Below are positions 46,269 to 58,739 of a DNA stretch of 64,000 nt, piece by piece. Source of the DNA: Vandiemenella viatica (lineage: Eukaryota; Arthropoda; Insecta; Orthoptera; Morabidae); NCBI GenBank assembly GCA_031002005.1, contig JARYHS010008074.1, positions 182,056,494 to 182,120,493 on the forward strand, given 5' to 3'. A program made the position numbers and the translations under genes. Position 1 is the first letter of the stretch; the number at the start of each line of letters is the position of its first letter. The notes under the pieces were generated by a model. That model did not search any database, had not been told where the DNA came from, and saw nothing but the letters and a program-made list of their open reading frames with translations.

Positions 46269-46835
46269 TTAATTGCAATGGAGCACTTGCTGCAGTGGCA
46301 ATTTCCCTACATACCTGTTTTCCCCTTTCCTTTTCTCACCTACTTTTCCCCCTACTAGTTTCAATTTTAAGTTATTTTGCATTTTTGATAAATTATTCAT
46401 TATTTCTCTTGGTAATTTGTTCCAATGCCTAACTCCCTTACCTACAAAACAAAATCTTCCCACACCCTTATGTCTAAAATTGAGACCAGGTCGTGGTCAC
46501 AATCATCTTTTCCTATCATGTACCTCTCCTAATTCTTCCACCAATATCTTTCCACACATCATCACCAACATATGGCTTTTATACTACCATGACTTTCTTC
46601 ACTCCCCTCGTGTCTTGCCATGAATCCCATTCCCATTCCTTTATCGTATCTCATACTGATTGTGTTCTATGGTAATTTCCAGAGACAAATCTAGCAGCCC
46701 TTTTTTACAGCACCTCCAACTTCCGTATTTGATACCCAAATTTGGGTCCCATACTACACTACCATATTCAAACAATGGTCTGACCAATGTTTTGTAAACC
46801 AATTCCCTTACTTCTCTGGAACATCCCCTCATCAC
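46269..46835 (-). pseudogene. LINE ORF2 C-terminal fragment
   Basis: The minus-strand frame 46835-46641 reads 'REVRELVYKTLVRPLFEYGS' and 'VVWDPNLGIKYGS', the 'TLVRP.LEY.S.VWDP' thumb motif of CR1/Jockey LINEs. The frame 46463-46269 has 'GVRHWNKLPREIMNNLSKMQ', the ORF2 tail. A stop and shift separate them. The tail is shared with the fragments at 39200 and 61555. Confidence 0.75.
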
Positions 46836-46839
46836 ACAA

Positions 46840-48040
46840 GTGAATGATTTTGAAACCTTTTCCTACTACCTGATCAATGTGTCCTACCTAGTTGAGTTTA
46901 TCAAATGTTATGCCAAGACTATTTACATTTCAAATCTTCAACTAGCAATTCTTTCCCCACCTTATAACTATAATCAGCCTTAGATAAGTTCATAAACTTG
47001 ACAAATTTTTAAGTCAGAATGCCAAAGAATACCTTATTGAGACCAGTCTTGTTCATCGTTTTGATGAATGAATGTGTAGGTTGCTTACAGTTAAGAGCAT
47101 ATCGTCTATGGTTATAGAGTTCTGAATAGCATATAAAGTGGCCTAGGTCAACGTGGAATGAATATTAATATTAATATTGTTAATTATTTGGTACATATAT
47201 AGAAAAATAAAGGTTTTGTATGATTATTATTTGGAGTGGGAATTTCTTGTTGAAGACAGGAAATGTAAATATCTTGGCATGTCATGTAACAATAAACTAA
47301 GTTAGATGCAACAAATTGAGGAAGTGGCAGGGATAGGTTTCGAAATCCTCTGTTTACTGGATTAAGTGATGTGGTAGGAAAGGAAGTGAGAGACCTGGGA
47401 CACAAAACCTATGTCAGGCTTGAGTTTGATGGCTTAGTATGGGTGTCGAAAACAGAAATCAGAGGGACTATAGCAGTGGGCAACTAGATTTGTTTATGAA
47501 AACTGTTAATGTGACTGTAGGATGGATTAGTTTGTAATGTGTCCAAATCCGAGAAACAATTGTTTTAAAATCTGGTTTGCACAGAAATAACTGGCATTAA
47601 AAGAGTAAAAACAAATCGCATTTGTAAAAACTTAATATAGGATTATTTAAAGGTGTCCCAACATCATTATACAGATCATTAAATAAAATTACAATTTTTT
47701 AAATTTTTTTCTAGTTATTTTTTACTTGAGGGGAAATGTGAAATTATGTTATCACTAAGAATTTTTAATACTGTTTGCTGTATCTTTAGTGGAATTTTTT
47801 TAGTCAGGATATTAAAATGTAAACTTAGACCAAAGTGCAATATTTGAAGAAGTTTTTAAGGATTCATTAAATGGTTTCATAATGTTGGGGCATCAAACAA
47901 GAATTTTTTAAAACAAATGCTTTTCTTTTTGTTTGTTAGAGATGTTAAGTTACTTTTAGTGAATAAGTTTTTTATTTTTATTTTAATATGTGTATACTTT
48001 CCAAAACCTGTTAATTTAGTTCAACTAACTTTCTGATTCA
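46840..48040. other. Probable POLA1 intron or upstream region
   Basis: No coding exon recognised; AT-rich with old repeat traces. Confidence 0.4.
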
Positions 48041-48041
48041 G

Positions 48042-48242
48042 CTGCTCCTGCTCAGAGGTCACGCCGGCAAAAAGTTGATCGAAATGGGCGATTGGCGGCA
48101 TTTGAAAAATTGAAACAATTAAAAGGAAGCAAAAACAAGTACGAAGTCACAGAATTTGAGAATGTTTATGAGGAAGTCAATGAAAAGGAATATTCTAAAA
48201 GGGTCTTAGAACGCCAGGTGGATGACTGGATTGTTGACGATG
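48042..48242 (+). CDS. POLA1: DNA polymerase alpha catalytic subunit, N-terminal exon
   Basis: Catalytic subunit of the polymerase alpha-primase complex, which makes the RNA-DNA primers that start nuclear DNA replication. The exon follows the acceptor TTCTGATTCAG and reads 'RSRRQKVDRNGRLAAFEKLK', then 'KYEVTEFENVYEEVNEKEYS' and 'RQVDDWIVDD'. These match the conserved DNA_pol_alpha_N region; human has '[21 protein letters not shown]...DDWIVDD'. It ends one base into a codon at GATG/GTAAAA. The phase joins correctly to the exon at 48742, restoring 'DDWIVDDDGSGYVEDG'. The exon with the start codon must lie upstream and was not identified. No damage seen. Confidence 0.95.
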
Positions 48243-48741
48243 GTAAAAAAAAATCAATGGGTATTTTGGTGTTGGGTTAGTGTATAGAAAAGTGTTTGTT
48301 ATTACTTATTGAAATCAAACAAAAGGTTGTAGATAGCAAATTGAGATAAAAACTATGTCGGAGGAAGAAGCAACCACTTACTACAGTCAGTGGCTGTAGT
48401 CAGGTAAATAAGTACAAACACACATTAAACACTAGATTTTTTGGGTGTAAACTCTTTACCAGCAGAAGAATACAACATGCATTGTGAGAGTACACATCAT
48501 TGTGGTTGCCTTGCAGTCCTAACATGTGCATATCTTCAGTTGATGAGGGGTATGCACCAAAAATTTAATTTTTTGTTTACATTATAACTTATTCGTGTGT
48601 TGATGTGTCATGCTATAAACTGTGATAAGGAGTAGTTTTTTCCTGTCTCCTAATTTTCATTTTTATCTATGTATGTTGGGAAATACTTATTGTGAATTGT
48701 TTCATTGTAGATGATGGCTAACATGAGTAATTGTTTTACAG

Positions 48742-49057
48742 ATGGCAGTGGCTATGTCGAAGATGGACGTGAAATATTTGATGATGATCTTGATGATGAA
48801 GCAATTACTTCAGCATCAAAAAGCAAAGAGAGTGGGCGGCGGGGAAAAAAATCGACCAGTATTGATAAAGGCATTGAGAAAAAACATATACCTTCTAGTA
48901 GTATACGTAATATGTTAATGAATATGCCGCCGCGGAAAAGAAAACGTGAAGGAGTTGTGAAACTTGAAGAAGACGATGTTCTTGGAGATATTATGCAGGA
49001 ACTGCATGGTAACAGTAATAGTAAAAGGCAGGCTGTTGAGACTGAACTATCACCACA
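48742..49057 (+). CDS. POLA1: DNA polymerase alpha catalytic subunit, next exon
   Basis: Begins after TTGTTTTACAG and reads 'GSGYVEDGREIFDDDLDDEA', the strongly conserved N-terminal acidic motif of POLA1. It continues with a K/S-rich stretch, a basic nuclear-localisation-like 'PPRKRKREG', and 'EEDDVLGDIMQELHG', which aligns with human 'LLGDILQDL'. That last motif resembles peptides that bind the Ctf4/AND-1 replisome hub; that role is inference. The exon ends two bases into a codon (CA/GTAAGT). The upstream ATG at 48711 is in the intron and is not a start. An intron of at least 10 kb follows. Intact. Confidence 0.95.
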
Positions 49058-49059
49058 GT

Positions 49060-51400
49060 AAGTTAAAACTTTTATTGGGTATTATCTTAAAGAGTAAATA
49101 TGTGGAAATTTTTAGTATTTATGGGGAGGGAAGTCATCAAATACCAAAGAATGGATGGAGAACATAAAAGACAAATTACCAAAGATAAAACTATTTCATT
49201 TTGGTAATTGTATTGATCAGTACATCATTTAAATAATAGTTCAACTGTTTGGCCAATGGAAAATTACTTGGATTAGATGAGATGGATCATTGAGATGGTG
49301 AACCAATGATTTTTAAGTTCAGGAGGAAATTTTGTGTGGAACCAATGCCATAGAAATGTGAGATGATTGTACGCCGTAAGATAATGTTGTTGCAAATGAA
49401 TTGATAGTTATTTTTGATAGCCCTTTTTGTGATTTATCTTGGAATAATTTGGGACCATTAGGGAGGTAGGATTTCTTGCGTCTGGTTGATAAGTAGTTGT
49501 TTATTAGTTTCTAAATAGTTTTGGCTTTGTAATAATAGCAGATGGAATATGGTTGCTTATGGAATATTTGATGGAGTGTGGTGGAAACAGTTTGATGATG
49601 TGCTACATTCTGACCACAGATTTGAGAACAGTAAAGTATTTCAGCATGCTATAGTTTAATTTGATATTGTTCTACAATACTGATAACTTGAAATCTTGTT
49701 GTTTATACTTTTATTACACTTAATTTAAAGTGCTAGAGTGATTCATTGAGCTTATGTAATACCAAAATTCAGGAGGCACCGTGGTTTGCTATCATTTATA
49801 CAGGCAAATACTATCATGATGTATTTCTTCCATTTGAATTTATGAACAGAGCAATTTAACAAGCATAAAATTTTCAATATAATACTTACCTGAGTAGACA
49901 CCTGTTAATTGATACGTTGATGAATGACCATTATATTCAGGAGTAAAACATTTTGATTGCCTGTTTTATTTACTGTTTTACATTAATGGTTTGTTATTTT
50001 TAATATTGTGAGTGTCGGATACTGCTTTGGACTGTTTTAATAAGCACAAAGCATTAATTAATCTACAATTGTTGCTTTCTAATAAATGGAGAAAGAATGG
50101 ATTTGATATGTTCCTTCGCATTTTAGGAAAATACAGTAAATCAAAACATGAAATACCAACTGTAAAATCAAATTTGTGAACTACAAATTATGTGACAGCC
50201 ATTATGTTACCCGATTAATGTAACTGTAACTGGATCAATTGATCATAGTTCAACCACGATCAATTGACCCGGCCGCATGTCCGAGAGATTATCAAGCATT
50301 CACTGGGAAAACCTATGATTACCATGTTACTGTAGTTTGAAATACTTTATTTTTAGTGTAGGGGCACTAATTTGAGATGGAGTAACGAATGGATAATTAC
50401 TTCTAAACCTAATTATTACAATAATGATATTAAATACATAGATAATAACCATCACTATGCCATGCGAGATTTTGATAGTTCTTTCTTTTCTTCTTTCTTT
50501 GAAATTGACCTCATTGAGTTCATGATTCTAATAGCAAGGATGGTTACCAGGATGATGTTGATTGAGTGGCATTGGAACTTGAAATATTTTTGTCTTAATA
50601 ATGTTCCCAACACTACATTCACTTATTAACTCTTCAGAATTGTAGGTGATACCAATCAAAATATATTATGAAAATAAAAAAGTGCATCCAAGAATAAGAG
50701 AGAAACTTGCGAAGCACACACTGAGAGCATGGATATTTTATGTTTTCATGAGTCACATAACAATCTCCATAATTTTTGCGTCCTTGAAGATTATAGGTGG
50801 TGTGAAATGATTATTGAAATTGTTCTTGTATTTTAAAACTATTTGTGCTGTCACAATGTTCCCTGTTTTTCACAAATATTGCTCTGTGTGCACGCAATTG
50901 AATCCATTTTTAGCTCGCTGATTGTTGAATTACCTTTAGTTCTTGCATGTAATATGTTGGAGAGTAACTTGTACTATGTCTGTTATTTAACTTGGAAAAT
51001 ACTTGTTTACATAAGTAAAGCTTCTTGAGGACTGGTTACTTGCAACCAAGTACTCCAAGAAATGATCCTATCAGTGGGGGACAAGATTTTACTCATGCTT
51101 ATTATCTGGTAATATTAGTGATTTGTGGTACTTATGTGTGTTGCCTTTACTCCATCTTTCCCCTTTTAACCATTGTGGGAAACCTGATTGGCTTCCTTCC
51201 TTCCTTCCTTCAGCATAAACTCTCTCCTACTTACTACCTATGGATTGTGCATCTCCATTAATGTATCAAACCATGTAACTTACATTGCTCCACCAGCAGT
51301 CTGATGTCCTAAAAAGGTTACAGTGATGATACTAGGGAAAAGGAAATGGATTTTAGGCAATATAAATAACAAAGCAAAGGGAAAATGACTCATCACTATG
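49060..51400. other. POLA1 intron
   Basis: AT-rich sequence with no recognisable gene or transposon protein. A TTCC microsatellite (about 51196-51211) is the only clear simple repeat. Confidence 0.5.
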
Positions 51401-51404
51401 GTTC

Positions 51405-52090
51405 GGATCTTTATGACCAAAAAAATAGAGAAATATGCAGGCAAATATGACCTTAAAAATGGGTAAATATGACCTAAAAATGACAAAATATGATCAAACA
51501 TTAAACTTACTACGCATCAAAACATGCTCAATTATACATAATTTATTTTATCTAGTAGTATAGCTTTCATGTAGACAGCATAATTTGTTTCCATGCGCTC
51601 GCTGCACCAGTGGGAAATTAAATTTTAAATCGTTTTATTGAAGTCACTTTAATTTCAGATAATTTACACAATAGAAATTTTTCATCTGTACTAAAATACT
51701 TATCTCTAAATTACCTTGCATAACTTCGCACTTTCAGAAAATTTTATTTTCGGCATGGTGGTAGGTTTACCCACTGATCCACTACAGATTGAACGATGAC
51801 TGAGGATATTTCACTGAGATATTAACTGATGCATAATATTACGTTTAGAGAGTGACAATAAGGTATATATTTAATTCTTGACTAGTGAATTATGACTACA
51901 GTGAAAATTAGTTTTTTTTTTCCACCTGCAGAAGCACAGGTCTGTGAATAATTATCTTAATTTCTTCTCAATCTATATCTAGTGAATTGCCAGTACTATT
52001 AAAAAACTACCAGATTTTTCCTCAAAATATGTCAATATGACCATAAATATTATCGAAATATGACCAAAAACTAGAAAAATTGTCTGAATA
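51405..52090. mobile_element. Non-autonomous element with AAATATGACC subterminal repeats
   Basis: The left end has 'TTTATGACCAAAAAAATAGA', then repeated 'AAATATGACCT(T/A)AAAAATG' (three times in about 80 bases). The right end again has several 'AATATGACCA(A/T)AAA' motifs. No transposase is encoded. The repeat density at both ends is typical of hAT-type non-autonomous elements, but the exact termini were not resolved. Confidence 0.5.
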
Positions 52091-52254
52091 TGCATTTATA
52101 AGCTATATAAAATACATTTAAATACAATCAGAAACGTTGAATCAGTTTAATTCAGCATTTCAGGTCAAAACGGCAGGCAGGAAAAAATAAGACTTGTCCT
52201 AAAAATGTGTACAATATTTTGGTTGTACACCTTAATCGTGTTTTAGGTTCAGGA

Positions 52255-54570
52255 GTTGTGGACACGTCGATGTTTACCTGAATGAGGACTCACCCAAACC
52301 GGGGTGGGTGAGCTTAAATAGATAGGATAGCTCCCATACTGGAGTGGAACCTCACAGATAGGAAGTACAACTCTTAGCATGGTCTAAGCTTTTGCATATG
52401 AGTCTCCTGGAGACACATTTTAGGCCCAACCACCAAATATTGCTGACCTGTATTGTCATAAACACCATCCAATATGAATCTGTTTTTCTCACCGCCTCAT
52501 GCCAAGCAGTGTTGGTGAAAATACACGTTTTCGTCAATCTGACTGTGTGCTATATATATTTCTGCTGCCCAGTGCAACTGACAATCATGATAACATGGCT
52601 GGCAACTAAAAACAGGTTAGTCTGCTTTTTCTCCATCTAAGAGATTTTAATGCCCATAGTCCGTTGTGGAATTTGCACACTGAGTGCTGCAGGGTCCGAG
52701 TAGTTGGTAGTTTGAAAGAGCAAAATTAAATATGTAACCTAAACACAGGACAAATGACACATTTCACTATTGCTTCCAGTTTGTCCTCTTCCATCGACCT
52801 TTTGCTCTGCTCTCCTTTCAATTGTGGATTCCTTGCATTAGGAGGTGGATGGTTACCTCCAGGGAAGCAACCACTTCCTAATATGGATTCATGTAGAATT
52901 TAGACATAGAGGAAGAAATAACTGACCCAAATAAAATGTCAGCAAATCCAATTGGCAACTCTACTGCTGCTCAGTCACTCTCCATCGTATAGGTGAAATA
53001 CTTCCTCAGATGGCTGTTTCCACTCCAGAAAGCTCAGGAACCCCCAGTGCAATGACAAATGTTGACTGCTGTTTAGGGTTGCAGAAGGGCGTTACGATAA
53101 TTTAGGTTGCACCAAACATCCGACAACCTAGCCGCAATTGTAATTGCAAGAGCTAAGGTGTGTCGTGTAGTTAAGGATATCAAGAGAATGTCATGGCAGA
53201 ACTTTGTGAGCACGATCAACCATCCCACATCGTTTTCCAAAGTATGGGAGGTTCTCTCGATCACCAGTATCTGGATTGGAGGAGTGTAGTCACTAACAAA
53301 CAAAGCATTGTGCAGTTGATGGCCGAGTCATTTACTGCCATCGCTTCATCTGCCAGATTGGATCTTCAGTTTCCTCCATGCACGAATTCGGCTCGCCACT
53401 GGTGCATATTGCACCAGCACCATTCCCAGCATTTGTGCTGATGCTGGTGAGCTGCCACTTGTTATCTGACAGCATCTCCTCATGGTGCGATACTTCACAC
53501 ACACACATACAGCTTCAACACCTGGCAGTCTTGTTTACGATGCATCCATCATTTGGACACCTCTACAGTAATTCTAGAAGAGCTACAAGACACTTCAGGT
53601 ACCATACAAGGGTAATTTGAGAATAATATGGTTATGAGTTGCCCCATTTTTATCACCAGAGTTGGAGTAAATCTCCTCCCTGGCTAGAAAGAGGCCCATA
53701 ACAATTTTAGAACTCTAAATAAAGGAAGCCATTTACTACTGACAGTGTCTTTGTAGAAGGTTTTGACAATATTTTAAACCAGTTTAGCCGAGTATTTACA
53801 GATGGGTCTAAGCAAGGTAACGGTGTTGGTTGTTCCATAGTATTCCTTTGAGTGACTTATAATTACAAGCTAGATAACAGGTGCAGTATATACATTGTGG
53901 GATGTTATGCATTATTAAAGTTGCTCCAGGGTATGAAAATAAGGCATGACATGAGGTACGTCATATGCTGCGATTCCCTCTGTTGCATTCAGGCACTAGG
54001 GGTCATGCACACAGCAAACCATTTGGTCCAGGACATACAGGATGCGCTTCAATCCCTCTAATCCTGTAGAAAGGATTTTATTCTGCTGGGTACTAGGCCA
54101 TGTGGGTATCAAGAAAAGAGGTAGCTGATGAAGCCACCAAGTTATCCTGTGACAAGGTCAGAATCGACTTTAGTCCAGTTCCAAAATCACACCTTGCCTC
54201 GACAGCAAAAAGAATTGTCTTTGATGTATGGCAAAGGCAGTGACTGAAAGTGGAGCATAATAAGCTCCAGCTGGTCAAATCGACTATTCAGCCATGGAGC
54301 AGTTCCTTTCAGCGGGTGAGAAGGGATAAGGTTCTCCTTACCTCTGCATAGGGCACTGTCTTTTAACACAGTTTTCTTTTCCACCAGAAGGACCCACCGG
54401 AATGTAATGCTTGTGGCATACCTTTGATAGTGCACCACATTTTAACTGATTGTGTACTGCTTTTAAATTTAAGGTGGAGACATTATCTTAGCCAATGATC
54501 TGTCCCTTATTTTATATGACGATAGTAGCAATGTGGCTTAAGTTTTAAATTTTTGTATATTGTCTGGTCT
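52255..54570 (+). pseudogene. I/R1-group LINE with endonuclease and RNase H pieces, RT deleted
   Basis: Endonuclease text appears at 52400-52690: 'SLLETHFRPNH' (the LQET-like motif), 'QLTVCYIYF', and 'RDFNAHSPLWNLHTE' in a shifted frame (the GDFNAHSPLW motif). The pre-RT region follows at 53107-53441 ('VCRVVKDIKRMSWQNFVSTI'). Then, without any RT palm motifs, comes a C-terminal RNase H domain: 'FTDGSKQGNGVGCSIVF' (first catalytic Asp) at about 53795, 'YVICCDSLCCIQAL' (third Asp region) at about 53960, and 'LGHVGIKKR..VADEATKL' at about 54100. RNase H plus this endonuclease points to the I/R1/LOA-type LINEs. Many stops show it is dead. Confidence 0.8.
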
Positions 54571-54774
54571 TATTAAAGGTTTTGGGCACATCAGCTTAGT
54601 TTTGAGATGGATGGGTGGCTTTTTCACAGCCATCTAACCAAGTACATTGTTATTCGGTGTTTCATTTTTTAATGTGTCATAATTCTTGTATGGCTGGCCA
54701 TTATACGACTTAATTTCTTTAAAACATGTTTGGTACCTTTACAGCCAACTAGATATTGTACAAGAGCAATTCCA

Positions 54775-55045
54775 AAAGCAAGGTCCCCAAAGGATTTAGA
54801 AACACAAAATCTTCATCATATTTTGTGTGTATAAAATATAAATCATTTCAAAAGTTGAACAATTAGCTATTGTTCTCCACAATCACCATTTCAGTCAATG
54901 TATTTTTGTAGGCACGGTGGCAGTTTTTGTGCACCCATATGTACCAGCTTGCCGCCAGATCTTTGAGGAAGTATTGAACTTCATCATTCACCTGTTTGTC
55001 AGTGCTGAATCGCCTAAAGGCCAAGTGTTTGCTTGTTCACATTTC
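54775..55045 (-). pseudogene. Mariner transposase C-terminal fragment, minus strand
   Basis: Minus-strand text 'RRFSTDKQVNDEVQYFLKDL' and 'KNTLTEMVIVEN' matches the end of mariner transposases (F.SDEEV....W..... and 'YDKCI...GDYVEK'). It abuts an oppositely oriented mariner fragment. Confidence 0.6.
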
Positions 55046-55054
55046 CACAAACTA

Positions 55055-55245
55055 TGAAACTGAAAAAACTCAAGAATGGCATTTCAGAATTGAGCAAGAG
55101 TGTAACCATTCTTCATGATAACGGTCGCCCACATCTTGCTCATCAAACTGTTGCTCTTTGACAGAACTTTAGTTGGAAGAACATTGGACACCAACCCTAT
55201 AGTCGGTACCCAGTAACTACCACATTTTCCCTAGGCTGATAGTCT
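55055..55245 (+). pseudogene. Mariner transposase catalytic fragment, plus strand
   Basis: 'LSKSVTILHDNGRPHLAHQT' contains the second catalytic Asp of the DDD triad (LHDNARPH motif). It is followed by a shifted 'WKNIGHQPYS' corresponding to 'W....HPPYSPDL'. Broken by stops. Confidence 0.75.
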
Positions 55246-55249
55246 GAGG

Positions 55250-57350
55250 GTGCGATGATTTTCCAAAGTTTTACAAAAGAGTGATGGTTTGATGGGCTAC
55301 ATATGGGAAATTGTTATTGTGAATAAACGTATGCTGCTTCCATCTCTGTTATTTTGTTTATTTGTGTTTACCAAGATCTTCCAGAATTTCTTAATTTCTT
55401 GTATGATGTTGTTTAGTACTGCAGACAATCTTCCTAAAAAAATCTCATTTCTGCAGACTAAATTTTGCTCTTTATCTCTTGTTTCAGCTATTCAAAATTC
55501 AATTCCAGACAGCAGAGTTGTGGCAGCCATCATCCTATAAAATTTCATATTTGTAGTCTTTATCTTGCTTAGTTCTGAAGTACTCTATTTATTGCCCGAC
55601 ATACTGATTGGATTTTGTTGATCTTTTCCCCTATACTTATCTATGTCATCACTGATTTCATAGTGTATGGAGAAAACTTGTCTTCGGGGTTAGCCAAGTT
55701 GTTTCTTAACTGTAACTGAGAATGTATTACTTCCTGATACCTATCCAAAGTTTGTCTTTGCAAAGCTGTTTTTGAACCAGTCACCAATCTCATTTTACAC
55801 TGCCAGAGATCCCAAGGGTAAGGTTTTAATCATGAATGAAAATTCACAGTTAAATGTCGTGCAAAATATCCTCACAAAATAGTTGAAGTTATTTGCTGGT
55901 ATCAGACAACAATGCTTTCGAAATTGAATGTCAAATCGAACTCTTCTCCTATGTGAAGTTGTAGGTAGCCACAACTAGTTCCACATTCACACGCTTTCGT
56001 TCAATTAAAATTTACAAGGTTCCTGAAGTTCGTAACTTTAGATAAAATTTTAAATGAACTGAAAAATAATGAAGTATGCTTCCTTAAAGAAATTCAAAGT
56101 TTCATTACTTAAGTTCACAATAACTATCACTGTGTCACCACTGTATGTTTTCTTAATCAGAATTCTGCAGAATATTTTCAATCACTGAAGTTACAAGTTG
56201 GTAAAATTTTCTCTAAGTGTTGGAGCTACTAAATCACGGAGACGACTGGTGCATACCTGCTCTTTCAAATAACTGGTGGTACGAGAAAAAAATGGCAGGG
56301 TTTATGTACTTTCATTGTGGGAACACACACAATTCTCAGAATCCCCAACCATCATTTCATTCCACTCTTCCTGAAACACGGTCATCTCATTAAATAAATT
56401 ATTCAACATACTTGTCTCTGAGATGTTTTGTTGTATTTCTGTTTTTTGGGTGTACTTAAACTTCAAAACTAGAAGGTAGATTTCCTATAACAAATGGTTT
56501 GATTTCCTTTCCTCTTTAATTTGTTGTATGAATTTGCTCTATGGCTAATTTTATTTGGCTGTCATTATTAATTATCATTATGGAGTCTTTCACCTATCTT
56601 ACTTTCAAGGAAATAAATTCTTTCGATTAGTCATTACTCTCCTATTTAATTTTGGTTTTACTTGGGATTTTCACTAGTCTTCTTAGGATTTTCCACTCTT
56701 TTTTTTATTGATCTTTATTTCATTTTTAACAAATTCCTATTTCTTAATTACTTTATGGCATGCGTATGATGTAACTTAGATTCTTTTTTGTCATCCTTTA
56801 AACATAATTTTGGTTTTCAACTGTTGTTATATTACTTTTTCTTTTAAATTTAGCTTTCATTTGATCATATTTTTAACTTTGTCTCCATCTCCAATTAAAA
56901 GTTGAATTTATTTACTCTTTTAAAAAACATACTTAGGGTTTTTATCCCAAATTTTTGTTATGAAATCTGGCTCAGTGCTGACAAAGTTAAATTTTGTTTA
57001 TCTATTTAAATATAGGTTTTTCTTTGATTCTACCCGAAATTCTATTGTTCTTGCGTGTATGACCTTGCAGCTGATAACGTCACCAAGCCTTCCCAGTTAG
57101 TATCAAATTCCAAACCTTAATTATAGTCCTAATTCTGTTTTTTAAAATCTTAGTACCTTTGAGAATGGTAACGAAGCTTTTCATTTAACTTTCGCGATTT
57201 TCCTTTCACCTTTGCATACTTACACAATTCCAGACCTGTCTTTACTTGAAAATTGTTTTATAATAAGTCTGTGGTTATGTTATTTATTTGCATTAGTAAA
57301 TGTTTTATGGATATCCTCCTTTGGGTTCTGGGAAGCTATTGCTTCATGAA
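55250..57350. other. POLA1 intron, no gene seen
   Basis: T-rich sequence. Some segments look like highly decayed LINE sequence but none is secure. Confidence 0.4.
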
Positions 57351-57362
57351 AATAGCTTAGAT

Positions 57363-58147
57363 CAGTATTTTTCAACCTGTGGGTCGCAACCCGCATGGAG
57401 GTCACCAAATCTTGCTCAGGGTGTCATGGTCGCAAGTCAGATAAATGTAAAACAGAAGGTCTTACAATACAATACAAATTTTCAATGAGAAGTTGATGCC
57501 TGTTTATTTTTTAATAATTTATTCAATCATGATTTTACGTTTGAGGTGCAAATAATCAAATCATTTCTTTTCTTTCTACCATATTTCAGGTAATTGTTGT
57601 CCATAAAAATACAAATTTTTCAGTGAGATGGCTGAACCTGTTTATTTTTTAGTAAATTGTCGAATTATGGTTGTATTTTTGAGAAGCAAATAACCAAATC
57701 ATTTTCTAATTGGACACTGTTTCTTTTCTTTCTACCATATTTCGGGTATTTTTGTTTTGTTTTGATTTGCTTCTGCCACAACCATGTGTAGCAGCCATGG
57801 AGAGCTGTGAGAAATCTATTTTATCCTCGCTTGCAGCAAAGCTAGTCTATACTTGCTGGCGTACAGCTGATTACACTGAATAAAAACAAACTGTTCCTAT
57901 GTGACCACAGACCCCCTCCTTCTTGCCTCCTGCCCACATAGTGCCCATGACTACCTTGCACTGCATTTGATTTTTTGATCAGTTTTTATAGTCTCAACAG
58001 AAAGAAAATTAGATATGTCATTTTTGAGATCGCTGACAGTTTTATTATGGACCTTGGGGTTGCCAAAGTTTTTTTTATTGAAATGGGGATCGCCAAAATT
58101 TTTTATTTGTAAGGGGGTCATGTATCCACATAGGTTGAAAAACACTG
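57363..58147. mobile_element. Non-autonomous hAT element (785 bp)
   Basis: The ends are CAGTATTTTTCAACCTGTGGG and, inverted, CAGTGTTTTTCAACCTATGTGG, both long-known hAT terminus style, in matching 19-21 base arms. The 8-bp flanks GCTTAGAT and GCCTAGTT match at six positions. Inside, GGTCGC/GATCGCCAAA blocks recur near both ends. No transposase. Confidence 0.85.
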
Positions 58148-58169
58148 GCCTAGTTGGTTAAAATTCATT

Positions 58170-58645
58170 ACCTGTTCTATCACTGTGTCATCAGTTACTA
58201 TTTTGGAGTGAATGGAGTCCTTTTTGGATATTTGTAGGTTATATTCTTTTCATGCTAATTGTTGTAATACTACAAGAAAGTGATATGGGACTACAAAGAG
58301 CATTATCTAAACTACATCATCAGCATAAGGAACATCATTTAGCTATTTATTCTACAACTGTATTTCCGGATGGGCAATGTGTTTCTAGTATCTAACAAGT
58401 TCATCAATAGATATGTTTATTAGAGTTGGAGATACACTGCAGCCTTATTTAACACATTTGTTAATAAATATTTCTTCAGTTTTCTTTGTGCCAGTATTGA
58501 TTATTGTTATTGTATCTTGATATAAACTTTTGATTTCATGCACAGGGTATCCATTTTTGATCATTATGTCCCTTATTTTACACTTGCGCACACTGTGTGA
58601 AGCTTTTCTGAAATCGAACACCATGAGTTTCTGCATTGAATTCAA
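58170..58645 (-). pseudogene. LINE reverse transcriptase core fragment
   Basis: The minus-strand frame 58645-58445 reads 'MVFDFRKASHSVRKCKI' (palm motif A) and 'IKSLYQDTITIINT', followed beyond a stop by 'GCSVSPTLINISIDELVR' (motif B), 'PYADDVV' (catalytic YADD) and 'YNLQISKKDS'. RTE/L1-like layout. Only about 150 codons remain. Confidence 0.75.
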
Positions 58646-58739
58646 GCTTATTTTTATCTGACTTTAAAAAAAGGAGGAGGTTCTCAATTCGATTGATTTA
58701 AAAAAAAAAAGTATGTTCAGTGATTTCTTTGCCAATTGT

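Noticed and set aside
48711..48741. ATG at 48711 as a start for the POLA1 segment
   Set aside because: The conserved motif begins after the acceptor at 48741, and the upstream exon joins in the right phase; 48711-48741 is intron.
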